From Nannocystis pusilla (GTDB lineage: Bacteria > Myxococcota_A > Polyangia > Nannocystales > Nannocystaceae), in contig NZ_JAIRAU010000001.1 in assembly GCF_020073745.1 (NCBI RefSeq), positions 434,001 to 498,000 on the forward strand: a stretch of DNA of 64,000 nucleotides. Direction: 5' to 3'. The notes under the pieces were generated by a model that worked only from the letters and a program-made list of their open reading frames with translations, was not told the DNA's origin and ran no database searches. Below are positions 1-8,885 of the stretch, one piece after another (the stretch's first letter is position 1; each line of letters opens with the position of its first letter). The position numbers and the translations under genes were made by a program.

Positions 1-1
1 A

Positions 2-352
2 CACGAGCAGATGCTCGGGGCCTTCCTCGGCGCGATCGCGCAGGGCGACCTCGAAGGGCTGCAGCGGCTGCTCGCCGACGACGTGGTCGCGTGGTCCGAC
101 GGCGGCGGCCGGGCCCGCGCGGCGCGCAAGGTCGTGGCGGGGCCCGACCGCGTGGGGCGGATGCTCATCGGCTTCGCCAAGAAGGGCGGGGCGGACGCGA
201 CGATCTCGTTCGCGGAGATCAACGGCTGGCTCTCGGTGGTGCTGCGGCACGACGGAGTGGTGGTGTCGACGCTGTCGATCGAGACCGACGGCGAGACGAT
301 CTTCGGCGTGCACCTCGTGGCCAACCCCGACAAGCTGGCCCGGCTGCACTGA
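2..352 (+). CDS. C-terminal part of SigJ-type (ECF41-like) sigma factor, SnoaL-like domain
   Basis: The reading frame is open to the left edge, so only the last 116 or so residues are present and the start lies outside the window. The visible part looks like the SnoaL-like C-terminal domain that SigJ/ECF41-type sigma factors carry behind their DNA-binding regions: it opens with FLGAIAQGDLEGLQRLLADD and then alternates short strands around an RAARKVVAGPD stretch. In that family the domain modulates binding to core RNA polymerase. The -10 and -35 binding regions are not visible, so a free-standing SnoaL-like protein cannot be excluded. The gene converges on the phosphotransferase gene, with 14-bp repeats in between. 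Confidence 0.6.
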   Translation, partial: HEQMLGAFLGAIAQGDLEGLQRLLADDVVAWSDGGGRARAARKVVAGPDRVGRMLIGFAKKGGADATISFAEINGWLSVVLRHDGVVVSTLSIETDGETIFGVHLVANPDKLARLH

Positions 353-357
353 TCCGC

Positions 358-412
358 ATATGTTTTAAAGGGCATGCTCGAAGGGACATGCTACTTCGAG
401 CATGTTCGTGAG
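358..412. repeat. 14-bp phased palindromic repeat array
   Basis: Cores CATG, CATG, CATG (and a degenerate TATG) recur at exact 14-bp steps, each flanked by GGA- and TCC-like bases. The array fills the gap between two convergent genes. It belongs to the window-wide GGACATGTCC family described in the findings. Confidence 0.8.
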
Positions 413-417
413 GTCGC

Positions 418-1299
418 TCAGGCCGACGCGAGCGCTGCGGAGAGGGCGCGGCGGCCGAGGGCGCGGAAGTCGGGGTCGGCGTGGCGCTCGGCCCAGGCGA
501 GGGTGGCGACGGCGTGGAGGGCCAGCAGGACGTCGAGGCGGGCGGCGGCGTCGCCGGTGAGCGGGCCGTGGCCGGCGAGGAAGGCGTGCTCCAGCGCGGG
601 GTCGGCGGGCCAGACGTCGGCGCGCAGCTTGACGAGGTCGGCCTCGGGGGCGTCGAGGCGGGCGTGCTCGAAGTCGAGGACGTGGAGGTCTTCTCCGGCG
701 AGGAGCCAGTTGTCGGGGGTGAAGTCGCGGTGGCACGGCACGCGGCGCACGCCGGCGAAGGCGTCGCGGCGATCGGAAAGGCGCTGCAGTGCGTCGCGCT
801 CGGAAGGAGAGAGGAGGCCGGCGGCGCGCGCGTGCCACTCGTCGAGGCGGGCGGACACGCCGTCGCGCAGGGGCAGCGGGTCGTCGTCGGCGACCGGCAA
901 GGAGTGGAGGGCGCGGGCGAACCGACCGGCGGCGGCGTGGGCGGAGAGGACGAGCTCGGATGGCCCGAGGGACAGGCGCTCGCCGGGCGCGGCGGTCAAC
1001 GCGAGCGCGCGGGCGGCGGCGTCGAACGCGAGGAGGCGCGCGACACGGGTGGCGGGGGAATCGGCCGTCCGCGTCGCGTCGAGCCGCGGCAGCCAGTCGC
1101 GATAGGCCCGCAGCTCCTGCGCGAACGGGCGCGGGTGGCGGTGCTGCTTGAGCACCAGCGCGCCGGACGAACTCTCGGCTCGCCACACCGTCGCGCTCTT
1201 CGAGCGTTCTTTGAGGCATGTCCAGGAGAACATGTCCTCCGGGACACCATCGAGGGCCCGCGAGGCCAGGGCGCGCAGCTCGGGGGTCACGCGCGTCAC
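418..1299 (-). CDS. Aminoglycoside phosphotransferase (APH)-family kinase
   Basis: This encodes about 293 residues with the APH/choline-kinase fold signature near the C-terminal third: CHRDFTPDNWLL (catalytic loop with Asp and Asn) followed by VLDFEHARLDAPEADLVKL (metal-binding Asp). Such enzymes phosphorylate small hydroxylated molecules; the substrate cannot be told here and resistance should not be assumed. The GTG start at 1299 overlaps the TGA of the upstream membrane-protease gene as GTGA, suggesting translational coupling. A copy of the 14-bp palindrome (cores at 1217, 1231 and 1245) lies near the 5' end and is translated as PEDMFSWTCLKE, which interrupts the N-terminal lobe. Confidence 0.85.
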   Translation of the reverse strand: MTRVTPELRALASRALDGVPEDMFSWTCLKERSKSATVWRAESSSGALVLKQHRHPRPFAQELRAYRDWLPRLDATRTADSPATRVARLLAFDAAARALALTAAPGERLSLGPSELVLSAHAAAGRFARALHSLPVADDDPLPLRDGVSARLDEWHARAAGLLSPSERDALQRLSDRRDAFAGVRRVPCHRDFTPDNWLLAGEDLHVLDFEHARLDAPEADLVKLRADVWPADPALEHAFLAGHGPLTGDAAARLDVLLALHAVATLAWAERHADPDFRALGRRALSAALASA

Positions 1300-2066
1300 C
1301 GGCGGCGCAGGCTGGCCAGGTCGACGCGGCTGCTGCCACGGGTGAACAGCCACAGGCCGAGGACCAGCACCAGCACCGAGAACAGGCCGCAGACGGCGCC
1401 CCACAGCATGTACGAGCCGCCGAGCGCGGCGGCGATGTGGGCCGAGTCGGACGGCATGACGCCGGCGGAGGTCTGGGCGCTGGCGGTGAACAGGTAGTCG
1501 GCGCGGGAGAACACGCTGAGGGCCAGCTGGACGGCGAGGAAGACCAGGGCGGTCTGGGCGACCGCGGCGCGGGCGCGGGCGGCGAGCGCGACGAGGAGGA
1601 CGCCGACGCCGCCGATGTACCAGAAGCCGAACGGGTTCTCGACCACGAGCGCGACGGCCAGCAGGAACCCGAGGCCGAGCAGGCCGAGCACGACGCGGGC
1701 GACCCGCTCGCGCCGGGCCAGGGCGAAGCACAGACCGGCGACCACGGCCGGGCCGATCAGCCCGCCGGCGGCGACGACAGCCTGAAGAGCATGTCCTTCG
1801 GGACCTGTATGAACGGCCATGCCCGAACCGTCAGGCCAGAGGTAGAACGCCTCGAACGTGCCGCCGGTGGCCAGCGCCGCCAGGCCGTGGCCGAGCTCGT
1901 GGGCGAGCGTGGACAGGAGGAGCAGCGGGTAGATGAGCAGGCCGCCGAACGGGACGGCGTAGAGCAGGAGGGTGATCGCGGCGCTGGCGAACAATGCGCC
2001 GCGGGCCCGCCGGGTGACCTGGGCGTGGTCGTGGGCTCGGGCGAAGGCTCGCGCTGCGGAGGACAT
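1296..2066 (-). CDS. M50B-like membrane zinc metallopeptidase
   Basis: This is a protein of about 256 residues that is mostly membrane-spanning. A zinc-binding HELGH sits at the end of an early hydrophobic helix (LLLLSTLAHELGHGLAALAT), as in the M50B-like peptidase family. The ATG at 2066 is chosen because the longer open frame upstream is Arg/Ser-rich and unlike a protein start. After the catalytic helix comes AFYLWPDGSGMAVHTGPEGH, in which the last residues are encoded by a copy of the 14-bp palindrome near 1791. At least five further hydrophobic helices follow. It is the first gene of a two-gene operon with the APH-like kinase. The second M50 motif (NPxDG-like) is not obvious. Confidence 0.75.
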   Translation of the reverse strand: MSSAARAFARAHDHAQVTRRARGALFASAAITLLLYAVPFGGLLIYPLLLLSTLAHELGHGLAALATGGTFEAFYLWPDGSGMAVHTGPEGHALQAVVAAGGLIGPAVVAGLCFALARRERVARVVLGLLGLGFLLAVALVVENPFGFWYIGGVGVLLVALAARARAAVAQTALVFLAVQLALSVFSRADYLFTASAQTSAGVMPSDSAHIAAALGGSYMLWGAVCGLFSVLVLVLGLWLFTRGSSRVDLASLRRR

Positions 2067-2366
2067 CGCAGCGCAGCGTAGCATGGCGGACCCGGCGCGC
2101 CCGCGGGCCGGCGAGGCGGCGAGACACGCGTCGCAGGCGAAACACCGCGCGGGGCTCGGGGGTCGCGGCGGAGAGCTCGCGCGGCCGCGTCGCAGAAGCT
2201 GGACCGTGCGGCGCAGTGACTGAAGAAGGCAGAGCGTCTTGTCGCTCATGGGGCACGCGCAGAGACCCTCGAGCGTGGGCCAGGGCCGACGGCAAGAGGC
2301 CGAGCACGACCGACAGGGGGGACGCCTCGCCTCGCGGCGGCGATCGCTTGCGTCAGGCCGGCCGCG
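2067..2366. other. Gap without a convincing gene
   Basis: Between two minus-strand genes. The open frames here are short, Arg/Pro-rich and unlike known proteins, and no strong hairpin was seen. It probably holds the promoter of the M50-like operon. Confidence 0.4.
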
Positions 2367-2585
2367 TCAGCCGTAGGCTTCCTCGTCGCGCACCGACTCG
2401 AGCACGATCGCGTCGCCGAGCAGGGCGGCCTTGTAGAGCGTGTGCGCCAGCATCTGCGGGCAGGCGCGGACGAGCACCGGGCCGCGGGCCGCGGCGGCGC
2501 GCAGGCGCTCGACCCACGCGAGCACGACCTCGGGCGCGTCGGCGTCGACCTCGGCGAGGTCGAACACCTGCGGCGCGTCGCTCAC
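2367..2585 (-). CDS. Small protein coupled to the TerB/Coq4-like gene
   Basis: A 72-residue protein starting at a GTG (2585) that overlaps the stop of the preceding gene as GTGA. I do not recognise it. It is mildly acidic, with a predicted helix-rich pattern (EVVLAWVERLRAAAARG) and a single cysteine in VRACPQML. Tight coupling implies that it is made together with the upstream TerB/Coq4-like protein and may be a partner. Confidence 0.6.
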   Translation of the reverse strand: MSDAPQVFDLAEVDADAPEVVLAWVERLRAAAARGPVLVRACPQMLAHTLYKAALLGDAIVLESVRDEEAYG

Positions 2586-3526
2586 CGCGGCGGCACCCCG
2601 AAGCGCTGGAGGAGCAGGGAGATCGGCTGATCCATCACGTCCCAGAAGTCGGCGCGGCGCGTGAAGTCCTCGGTGGTCGCGCGCCCGCGCTCGCGCGCGG
2701 CGAGGATCCGCTCCGGCTGGAAGCTGAGGCTGTTGTCGGCGCCGAGCCGCGCCCCGACGGCGTGCTGCAGCAGGACCAGGAACAGCGCGCTCGACGGGTC
2801 CTCGCGGCGCAGGCCGGCGATGAACGCCAGGGTCTCGAGCTCGCCCTCGAGGTCGCCCTCGTAGCCGGCCAGGATATGGGTGATGTCGTGGTGCACCAGC
2901 GCCTCGGGCACGCCGCCCAGCTCGCCGGCGAACGCGAACTGCCGCTCGCGGTAGTACCGCCACAGCTCGCGGCCGAGGGTGCCCTCGGGCAACAGGCCGA
3001 TCCGGCGATAGCGCCACGCGAGCTCGCTGTTCTCGCGGGTCTTGGGCAGCGCGAGCAGGTCCTCGGTGAAGAAGTTGAGCACGCCCTGCCAGCCCTGCGC
3101 GGCGTACAGGGTGCCGGCCTGCGGCGAGCCGAGCCGGCGCTGCAGCTCGTACTGGGTGCGCTGGCGGTGCTGCTGCACCAGGCCGTGGAACACCTGCATC
3201 GCCGACTCCTCGACGTCGAGCGCCGCGCGGAAGGCCGACAGCACGCGCCACTCCTCCGGCGAGACCTGGCCGTCGACGATGCCCATGACGAGGCAGGCCT
3301 TGAGCGCCATCAGGCGCCGCTCGGGGTCGACGATCGCGGCGGCGAGCTCCTCCGGGGTGATCGTCGGCACGGCGTCGGCGTCGGCCTCGACACCGAGCAG
3401 CCCGGCCGAGGCCGACAGCAGTGACTGCTCCTTGATCGCAAACGTGCCGTCGGCCATCGCCACGGTCTTCAGGGCCCGGAGAACGGCATTCGCCTCGTCG
3501 GTCGTGAACGGGAACAGCGCGGCCAT
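2582..3526 (-). CDS. TerB-like plus Coq4-like two-domain protein
   Basis: This encodes 314 residues from the ATG at 3526; the longer frame upstream is out of character. Residues 1-120 look like a TerB-type helical domain (MADGTFA with a following Glu, and later IVDGQVSPEEW). The second half is Coq4-like: VHHDITHILAGYEGDLEGE fits the HDxxH-x11-E zinc-ligand pattern of Coq4. In eukaryotes and proteobacteria Coq4 acts in ubiquinone ring chemistry. Two further proteins in this window (8886-9365 and 17318-17770) carry the same pattern, so this is one of several divergent homologues. The substrate is unknown, and a TerB fusion is not a standard Coq4 layout. Confidence 0.75.
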   Translation of the reverse strand: MAALFPFTTDEANAVLRALKTVAMADGTFAIKEQSLLSASAGLLGVEADADAVPTITPEELAAAIVDPERRLMALKACLVMGIVDGQVSPEEWRVLSAFRAALDVEESAMQVFHGLVQQHRQRTQYELQRRLGSPQAGTLYAAQGWQGVLNFFTEDLLALPKTRENSELAWRYRRIGLLPEGTLGRELWRYYRERQFAFAGELGGVPEALVHHDITHILAGYEGDLEGELETLAFIAGLRREDPSSALFLVLLQHAVGARLGADNSLSFQPERILAARERGRATTEDFTRRADFWDVMDQPISLLLQRFGVPPR

Positions 3527-4069
3527 GGCGGGGCTGACGCTACCAGGCCGGCACCGCGGCGCAACCCGGTCCCACGAGAGGTCGGTCGCCCGGCCCTCGC
3601 CGATCCGCCTGCCGCGATGTGCCGTCGCGACATGAACGCGACGACATGCGCGCGAGCATGCCGATCGCGCCGCGGACCGGTGACGCGGACGAGAGTCCGC
3701 GGGCGGGGCCCCACGAACCGGCGAGCAGCGGGCATCCGGCCGCATTCCCGGCCGGAAGTGCGAGATCGCGCGCAACACGGACGCCGGCGCGCGCGCACTC
3801 GGCGAGCGCGCCGACAGTCGTCATCACCGCGGTGACGACGGTGCCATCGAGGGCGCGCGCCGGTCGCCGGGTCGACGTCGGGGGCGGCGCGGCGACCTCC
3901 CCGTGCGCCGATCTCGACGCCACGGCGATCATGACCTGGCTTTTGGGACTGGTCGAGGACGACGGCGGCGCGGGCGTGCCGTCGCGGTCGCCCACGTGCG
4001 TGCTCGCGGGGGCGGGCGTGGTCACTCGCGGCGGGACCGGCGGACGGTCGCGTGAGTGGTCGTCGCGCT
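3527..4069. other. Divergent intergenic region with a small dyad
   Basis: About 540 bases between divergent genes. Open frames on both strands are Arg/Pro/Ala-rich and I do not believe any of them. A perfect 12-bp palindrome, TCACCGCGGTGA, sits at 3824-3835 and could be a regulator site. CATG words near 3628, 3646 and 3657 resemble degenerate 14-bp-repeat cores but are not phased. Confidence 0.4.
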
Positions 4070-5212
4070 ATGATCTCGTGGAGGCCGACTGTCGTGCAGC
4101 TCATCGCCTGGTCGATCCCCGTCTTCGTCGCCTTCATCGTCCTCGAGTACTTCCTGGCCCGCAGGGCCGGCCGCGACCTCTATCGCCTGTCCGTGTCGGT
4201 CTCGGACGTCGGCTGCGGCGTGGTCCAGCAGCTGTTCGGCGTGCTGACGGCGGCCGGCCTGGCGGCGCTGTACTTCCTCGTCCACGAGTGGCGGCTGTTC
4301 GAGCTCGACGCCGGGGCGGTCACGACGTGGGTGTTCGCCCTGGTCGCGGTCGACCTCATCTACTACTGGTGGCACCGCGCGAGCCACGAGGTCGGGGTGT
4401 TGTGGGCGACGCACGTGGTGCACCACCACAGCGAGGACTACAACCTGGCGGTCGCGCTGCGCCAGGGCGTCTTCACGGCGAGCACGCTGGTGGTGTTCGG
4501 GCTGCCGCTGGCGCTGCTCGGCGTGCCGCCGCTGGTGTTCTTCGTCAGCAAGGCGATCAACTCGCTGTATCAGTTCTGGATCCACACCGAGATGATCGGC
4601 CCCCTCGGCCCGGTCGAGCAGGTGCTCAACACGCCGCAGCACCACCGCGTCCACCACGCGGTCAACCCGCGCTACCTCGACAAGAATTACGGGGGGATCT
4701 TGATCGTGTGGGACCGGCTGTTCGGCACGTTCGCGCCGGTCGACGAGCCGACGGTGTACGGCACGACCAAGCGGCTGCGCAGCCTCAACCCGCTGTGGGC
4801 GCAGCTCGAGCAATTCGTCGAGCTCGGGCGGCGGGTCCGCGCCGGTCGTAACCTCCGCGAGCGCGCGCTCGTCCTGCTCGCGCACCCGGGGTGGACGCCG
4901 CGCGGGCCGACGGGGCCGCTGCCGGCCGCCGAGCTGGCGGCGCGGGCGGCCGCGCGCTGGTCGGCGCCTGTCTCTCGGGGCATGTCCGTCTACATCCTGC
5001 TGCAGGCGGTCGTGATCGTGGCGGCGACGATGACGGTGCTGATCGCCGCCGCGGCCTGGCCGACCTGGCTGGCCGCGCTCGCCTGCGCGACGGTGGCCGC
5101 CGGGGCGGTCGCGCTCGCCGGGCTGGCGGAGCGCCGCCGCTGGGCCCTGCCGCTCGAGGTCGGCCGGCTGGCGGCGACGGTGGCGGTCGCCGGGCTGGTG
5201 CTCGGGCGGTGA
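4070..5212 (+). CDS. Fatty acid hydroxylase/sterol desaturase superfamily membrane enzyme
   Basis: This is a di-iron membrane oxygenase of the FA-hydroxylase superfamily, about 380 residues. The three histidine boxes are present in order: HRASHE, HVVHHHSEDYN and HHRVHH (in TPQHHRVHHAVN). Helices flank them, and the C-terminal part has two or three more hydrophobic helices. The layout resembles bacterial sterol desaturase-like and alkylglycerol-monooxygenase-like proteins, which hydroxylate or desaturate lipid chains. The start is uncertain: the ATG at 4070 lacks a ribosome site, while a GTG at 4094 is preceded by GGAGG at 4080-4084 with good spacing and may be the true start. A run of 14-bp repeats follows the gene. 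Confidence 0.85.
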   Translation: MISWRPTVVQLIAWSIPVFVAFIVLEYFLARRAGRDLYRLSVSVSDVGCGVVQQLFGVLTAAGLAALYFLVHEWRLFELDAGAVTTWVFALVAVDLIYYWWHRASHEVGVLWATHVVHHHSEDYNLAVALRQGVFTASTLVVFGLPLALLGVPPLVFFVSKAINSLYQFWIHTEMIGPLGPVEQVLNTPQHHRVHHAVNPRYLDKNYGGILIVWDRLFGTFAPVDEPTVYGTTKRLRSLNPLWAQLEQFVELGRRVRAGRNLRERALVLLAHPGWTPRGPTGPLPAAELAARAAARWSAPVSRGMSVYILLQAVVIVAATMTVLIAAAAWPTWLAALACATVAAGAVALAGLAERRRWALPLEVGRLAATVAVAGLVLGR

Positions 5213-5274
5213 GTGGACGCGAGGTCGGCCGTGGCGATGCCGGGCCTGGGGCTCGTGCGGGTGAATGTCCGGGG

Positions 5275-5332
5275 AGACATGCCGCCTAGGACATGTGTGA
5301 AAGGACATGTTGTTGAGAGCATGTCCTCTCGG
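5275..5332. repeat. 14-bp phased palindromic repeat array
   Basis: CATG cores fall at 5278, 5292, 5306 and 5320, exactly 14 bp apart, each in a GGACATGTCC-like context. The array lies between two convergent genes and may serve as a bidirectional hairpin end, since neighbouring units can pair as ATGTCC/GGACAT with four-base loops. Confidence 0.85.
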
Positions 5333-5337
5333 GCCGC

Positions 5338-8214
5338 TCATTTGGCGGTGCGGACGCGCTCCATCGCCTGCTTGGCGGGGGCGGGCAGCTTCGGCTCGGC
5401 CGCGGCGCGGGCGGCGAGGATCTTGGCGCGGGCGCCGTCACCGGCGGCCTCGGCGGCGAGGGCGAGGACGACGAGGGTGTCGACCGGGCCCTTGGCGAGC
5501 GGGCCGTCGTCCATGTGCTTGAGGGCGCGGTCGCTGAGGCTGCGAGCGCGCGGCTTGTCGCCGGCCGCGGCGGCGCGCAGGGCCTGGCCGCCGAGGGTGA
5601 GCGGGTGGAGCGGCGCGATCGCGGCGGCGCGGTCGAGCGCGTAGTCGCGGCCCGGCGCGTCGGCGGTGACGGCGGCGAGCATGAGCAGGCGCGCGGCCGG
5701 GTCGTAGCTCATGCCGTCGATCGCCAGGCCCTCGCGCAGCAGCGCCTTCTCGCGGGCGACGTCGCCGTCGCGGCGGGCGACCTCGGCGAGGCGGATGATC
5801 GGCTCGACGGACTCGGGCCGGAAGCCGCGCGCCTTGGTGTAGTGCTCGGCGGCCTGCTTCCAGCTCGGGCCCTGCAGCAGCACCTCGCCGAGGGTCATGC
5901 GCGGGACGTAGCCGTCGCCGCGGCCCTGGATCAGCTGCTGCAGCGAGCGCGCGGCCGAGCTCATGTCCTTCTTCTGGGCGTGGCCGAGCGCCTCGGTGAG
6001 CAGCTTGTCGCGCTCGTCGGGCTTGTCGCCGCGGCTCTTGGCCGGCTCCCAGCCCTTGACCTTGGCGTCGAGCTGGCCGAAGAGCCAGGTTTCGAATTCC
6101 TTCTCGACGACGGCCAGCGGCTTGCCGAGGTGCTTCTCCATCAGCGCCTCGGTGGTGGCGCCCTCGCCGTAGCCCTTGAGCATGGCGATGAGGCGCGGCA
6201 GGCCGTAGGTCTCGCCGAGGTAGCGGACGGCGTAGGCGGCGGTGGTGTAGGCGACCTCCATGCCCTGGGCCGAGTCGGCGCGCAGGAACGCCAGCTCGAG
6301 CTCGGACAGGCGGCGCAGGGTGCCCTTGCGGCGCGAGGCGGCCAGCAGCTCGGCGCTCTCGCGGGCCCACGAGGGGTCGGCGAGCTCGGACTCCCACTCG
6401 GACAGGCCCTCGGTGAACCACCGCGGCACGCGGCCCTTGCTGAGCTGGACGGCGTAGACGTGGGCGAGCTCGTGCCACACGACCTGGTGGAAGTTGTGGG
6501 TGCCGGAGTAGGGGCCGACGGCGGTGATCAGGCGGCCGAAGCACACGCCGACGGCGCCGAGGCTGGGCACGCCGATGGTGCGCACGGAGAAGTCGCTCGG
6601 GTCGGCGAACACCTCGATGCGCAGCGGCGTCGGGCGCAGCGAGTAGCGCTTGTCGAGGCTGGCGCGCGCGCGGGCGATGATCGCCAACATGTCCGGAGAG
6701 ACATACTCCTGGTCCTCCTTGAGGAGGCGCAGGCTGAGGTCGCCGTCGCTGATGTCGGTGTAGAGCGGGTCGATGCGCTGGTCGTAGAGGTCGAGGGTGT
6801 TGCGGGTGCGCTCGTTGAAGCGGTCGCGCTTCCACGCGGCCTTGAGCGCGGCGCGGCCCTCGTTCTCCTTGCCGAGGCGCAGCAGGTTGAGGCCGAGCGC
6901 CGACTGCACGTAGGCGTTGTCGGGCGCGCGCTTGGCCGCCTCCTCGAGCACGGTATGGGTCTGCTCGTACATGTGCATCGACACCAGCAGGTCGGCGAGC
7001 GCGAGCCAGAAGGGGAGCGGGTTGCCGGCGGCGGCCAGGTCGCGCAGGCGGGCGTAGGCGGCCGCGTCGTCGCGGGCCAGCGCGGCGCCGGCGAGCACCG
7101 CGAGCGCGTCGGGGTGTCCGGGGCTGGTCGCCAGCATGTCGCCCTGCGCCCGCGCGGTCGCCTCGTCGCGCCGACCCTCGACCAGCGCGACCTTGGCGAG
7201 CACCGCGAGCGCGTCGAGCTGGCGCGGGTTGACCTGCAGGGCCCGCTGCGCCGTCTCGCTCGCGGCCGCCAGCCGCAAGCCCTCGAGGTGGGCCGCGGCG
7301 ACCCCCGCCAGCGCCTCGGCGTGCCACGCGTCGCGCTGCAAGACAAGCTCGTAGGTCTCGATCGCCTCCGACGCGGCGTACTTCTCGCGGAACATCGCGC
7401 CGCGCAGCAGCAGCGCCCGGTCGCGCAGGATGAACCCGGGCTCGAGTGAACCTGTCTCGAGGGGCAGCTTCTCCGCCTCGCCGAGCACCATGTTGGCGTC
7501 GTGGAAGGCGCCGGTCGAACCACGGGCCAGCGCGGCCCGGGCCACCGCCACCAGCTGCTCGACCGTCTTGGCCTTGCCGGCGTCGTAGGCGTCGTAGAGC
7601 TCCTCGCGCAGCGCGACGGCCTTGGGGTCCTTGTCCTGGCCCGCGGCCACGAGCAGGCTGAGCAGCTCGCCGCGCGCGGGCAGCTCGGCCGGATCGCCGG
7701 CGGCTTTTTGCAGCAGCGCGATCGCACCGGACCGATCGCCGCGGGCCTCGAGCACGCGCGCCAGCAGGCGCATGCGCACAGGGCCCGGCTGGCCGGCCTT
7801 GAGGTCGAGCGCCGCGGCGGCGAGGTCGGTGGCGCCGGTGGCCAGGTGCGCGTGCGCGAGCGCGAGGCGGACCCGCTCGTCACCTGGCTTTTGGCGCAGG
7901 GCGCCGGCGAGGAAGGACGCGGCGCCCTCGGGGTTGCCCTTCTCGAGCGCCGCGAAGGCGCCGGGCAGATCGGTGACGACGGCGGGCTCGGGCCGCTTCG
8001 CCGGTTGCTTCGCGACCGGGTCGCCGCCGTCTTGCGGGCCCTCCAGGCCCTCCAGATCGAGCGCCGGCGGAGCTGTACGTTCGGACAGGTCGGAGCTCGC
8101 GGGCGGGCCTTCGGACGGCGGCGCCGTGCGGCACGCGGCGGTGGCGGCGGCGAGGACCGCGAGCAAGCGCACGGGCCACGCGGCGCGCGGACGGGACGAC
8201 CATGAGCGCGGCAT
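5338..8214 (-). CDS. TPR-repeat lipoprotein with gluzincin-like metalloprotease core
   Basis: A protein of about 958 residues. The start at 8214 gives an Arg-rich n-region and a hydrophobic stretch ending in LAAATAAC, a lipobox-like site, so it is probably an outer- or inner-membrane lipoprotein. Residues 70-460 form a long run of TPR-type helical pairs. A metalloprotease-like segment follows, with HELAHVYAVQLSKGRVPRW and a downstream FTEGLSEWE, the HExxH...E arrangement of peptidase-MA-like proteins. More TPR helices fill the C-terminal third. Such proteins are common and poorly characterised in Myxococcota. One 14-bp repeat copy (6689-6710) is translated within the protein as EYVSPDM. Confidence 0.8.
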   Translation of the reverse strand: MPRSWSSRPRAAWPVRLLAVLAAATAACRTAPPSEGPPASSDLSERTAPPALDLEGLEGPQDGGDPVAKQPAKRPEPAVVTDLPGAFAALEKGNPEGAASFLAGALRQKPGDERVRLALAHAHLATGATDLAAAALDLKAGQPGPVRMRLLARVLEARGDRSGAIALLQKAAGDPAELPARGELLSLLVAAGQDKDPKAVALREELYDAYDAGKAKTVEQLVAVARAALARGSTGAFHDANMVLGEAEKLPLETGSLEPGFILRDRALLLRGAMFREKYAASEAIETYELVLQRDAWHAEALAGVAAAHLEGLRLAAASETAQRALQVNPRQLDALAVLAKVALVEGRRDEATARAQGDMLATSPGHPDALAVLAGAALARDDAAAYARLRDLAAAGNPLPFWLALADLLVSMHMYEQTHTVLEEAAKRAPDNAYVQSALGLNLLRLGKENEGRAALKAAWKRDRFNERTRNTLDLYDQRIDPLYTDISDGDLSLRLLKEDQEYVSPDMLAIIARARASLDKRYSLRPTPLRIEVFADPSDFSVRTIGVPSLGAVGVCFGRLITAVGPYSGTHNFHQVVWHELAHVYAVQLSKGRVPRWFTEGLSEWESELADPSWARESAELLAASRRKGTLRRLSELELAFLRADSAQGMEVAYTTAAYAVRYLGETYGLPRLIAMLKGYGEGATTEALMEKHLGKPLAVVEKEFETWLFGQLDAKVKGWEPAKSRGDKPDERDKLLTEALGHAQKKDMSSAARSLQQLIQGRGDGYVPRMTLGEVLLQGPSWKQAAEHYTKARGFRPESVEPIIRLAEVARRDGDVAREKALLREGLAIDGMSYDPAARLLMLAAVTADAPGRDYALDRAAAIAPLHPLTLGGQALRAAAAGDKPRARSLSDRALKHMDDGPLAKGPVDTLVVLALAAEAAGDGARAKILAARAAAEPKLPAPAKQAMERVRTAK

Positions 8215-8273
8215 GCGGGCGGGAATTGTGCGAGCCGCGCGCGGCCGTGTCAAAGGGAACCGAGGGCTCTGCT

Positions 8274-8807
8274 ATGCTGGCGCGCATGGCAGCCAGCAGC
8301 AGCAGTCACACGGCCTACCCGAGCGAGGTGTACGAGAGCTTCGACGCCTTCATGCAGCAGGTGATCAAGGACACCTACGAGCGCGGGGCCAAGCGGCCGG
8401 AATTCGTGGCGCTGGTGCTGGCCTCCGGCGAGCTGCTGCCGATGGCCTGGGGCAAGATGAAGAAGAGCGGGATCCGCGAGCTCGCCGTCGGCGTCGGCGG
8501 CGTCGTCGCCCTCCGCTACGGCCTCGCCTACATCGTCAGCGGCCCGATCGGCGTCGCCCTCACCGGCTTCACCGTCGCCGCCATGGTCTCGTTCTTCTGG
8601 CAGAACCAAAAAGAAGTCCTGGCCCGCCGCAAGCCCTACAAGCAGCTCATCAACGACACCCGCGAGAAGTACGAGGACATCCAGGCCCGCTACCACGACG
8701 GCGTCTACGACTCGGGCGAGCGCGCGCTGATGGTCGAGGGCCTGCTCCGGCGCATGGTCGCGCAGATCGAGGCGCCGCTCGAGGAGCCGGCGAAGGCGTC
8801 GTCGTGA
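8274..8807 (+). CDS. Small membrane-anchored protein of unknown function
   Basis: Protein of 177 residues. The ATG at 8274 has GAGGG about eight bases upstream; an ATG at 8286 is the alternative. The middle carries a Gly/Val/Ala-rich hydrophobic span (about residues 75-105, ending in AAMVSFFW) that could form one or two membrane helices, flanked by charged helical regions. I do not recognise the family. It is divergent from the TPR lipoprotein gene and precedes a Coq4-like gene. Confidence 0.7.
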   Translation: MLARMAASSSSHTAYPSEVYESFDAFMQQVIKDTYERGAKRPEFVALVLASGELLPMAWGKMKKSGIRELAVGVGGVVALRYGLAYIVSGPIGVALTGFTVAAMVSFFWQNQKEVLARRKPYKQLINDTREKYEDIQARYHDGVYDSGERALMVEGLLRRMVAQIEAPLEEPAKASS

Positions 8808-8885
8808 GGCGTGCGCGCGCGCGCGCCGCGGCGCCCTCGTGAAGGCTGGCATTCGCCCGCGAGGTGGGCGACACGAGGAGCAGCC

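Noticed and set aside
3540..4025. Coding frame of about 161 codons between divergent genes
   Set aside because: Composition is Arg/Ser/Ala-rich without any motif, no ribosome site, and it opposes a longer equally poor frame on the plus strand. Probably non-coding.
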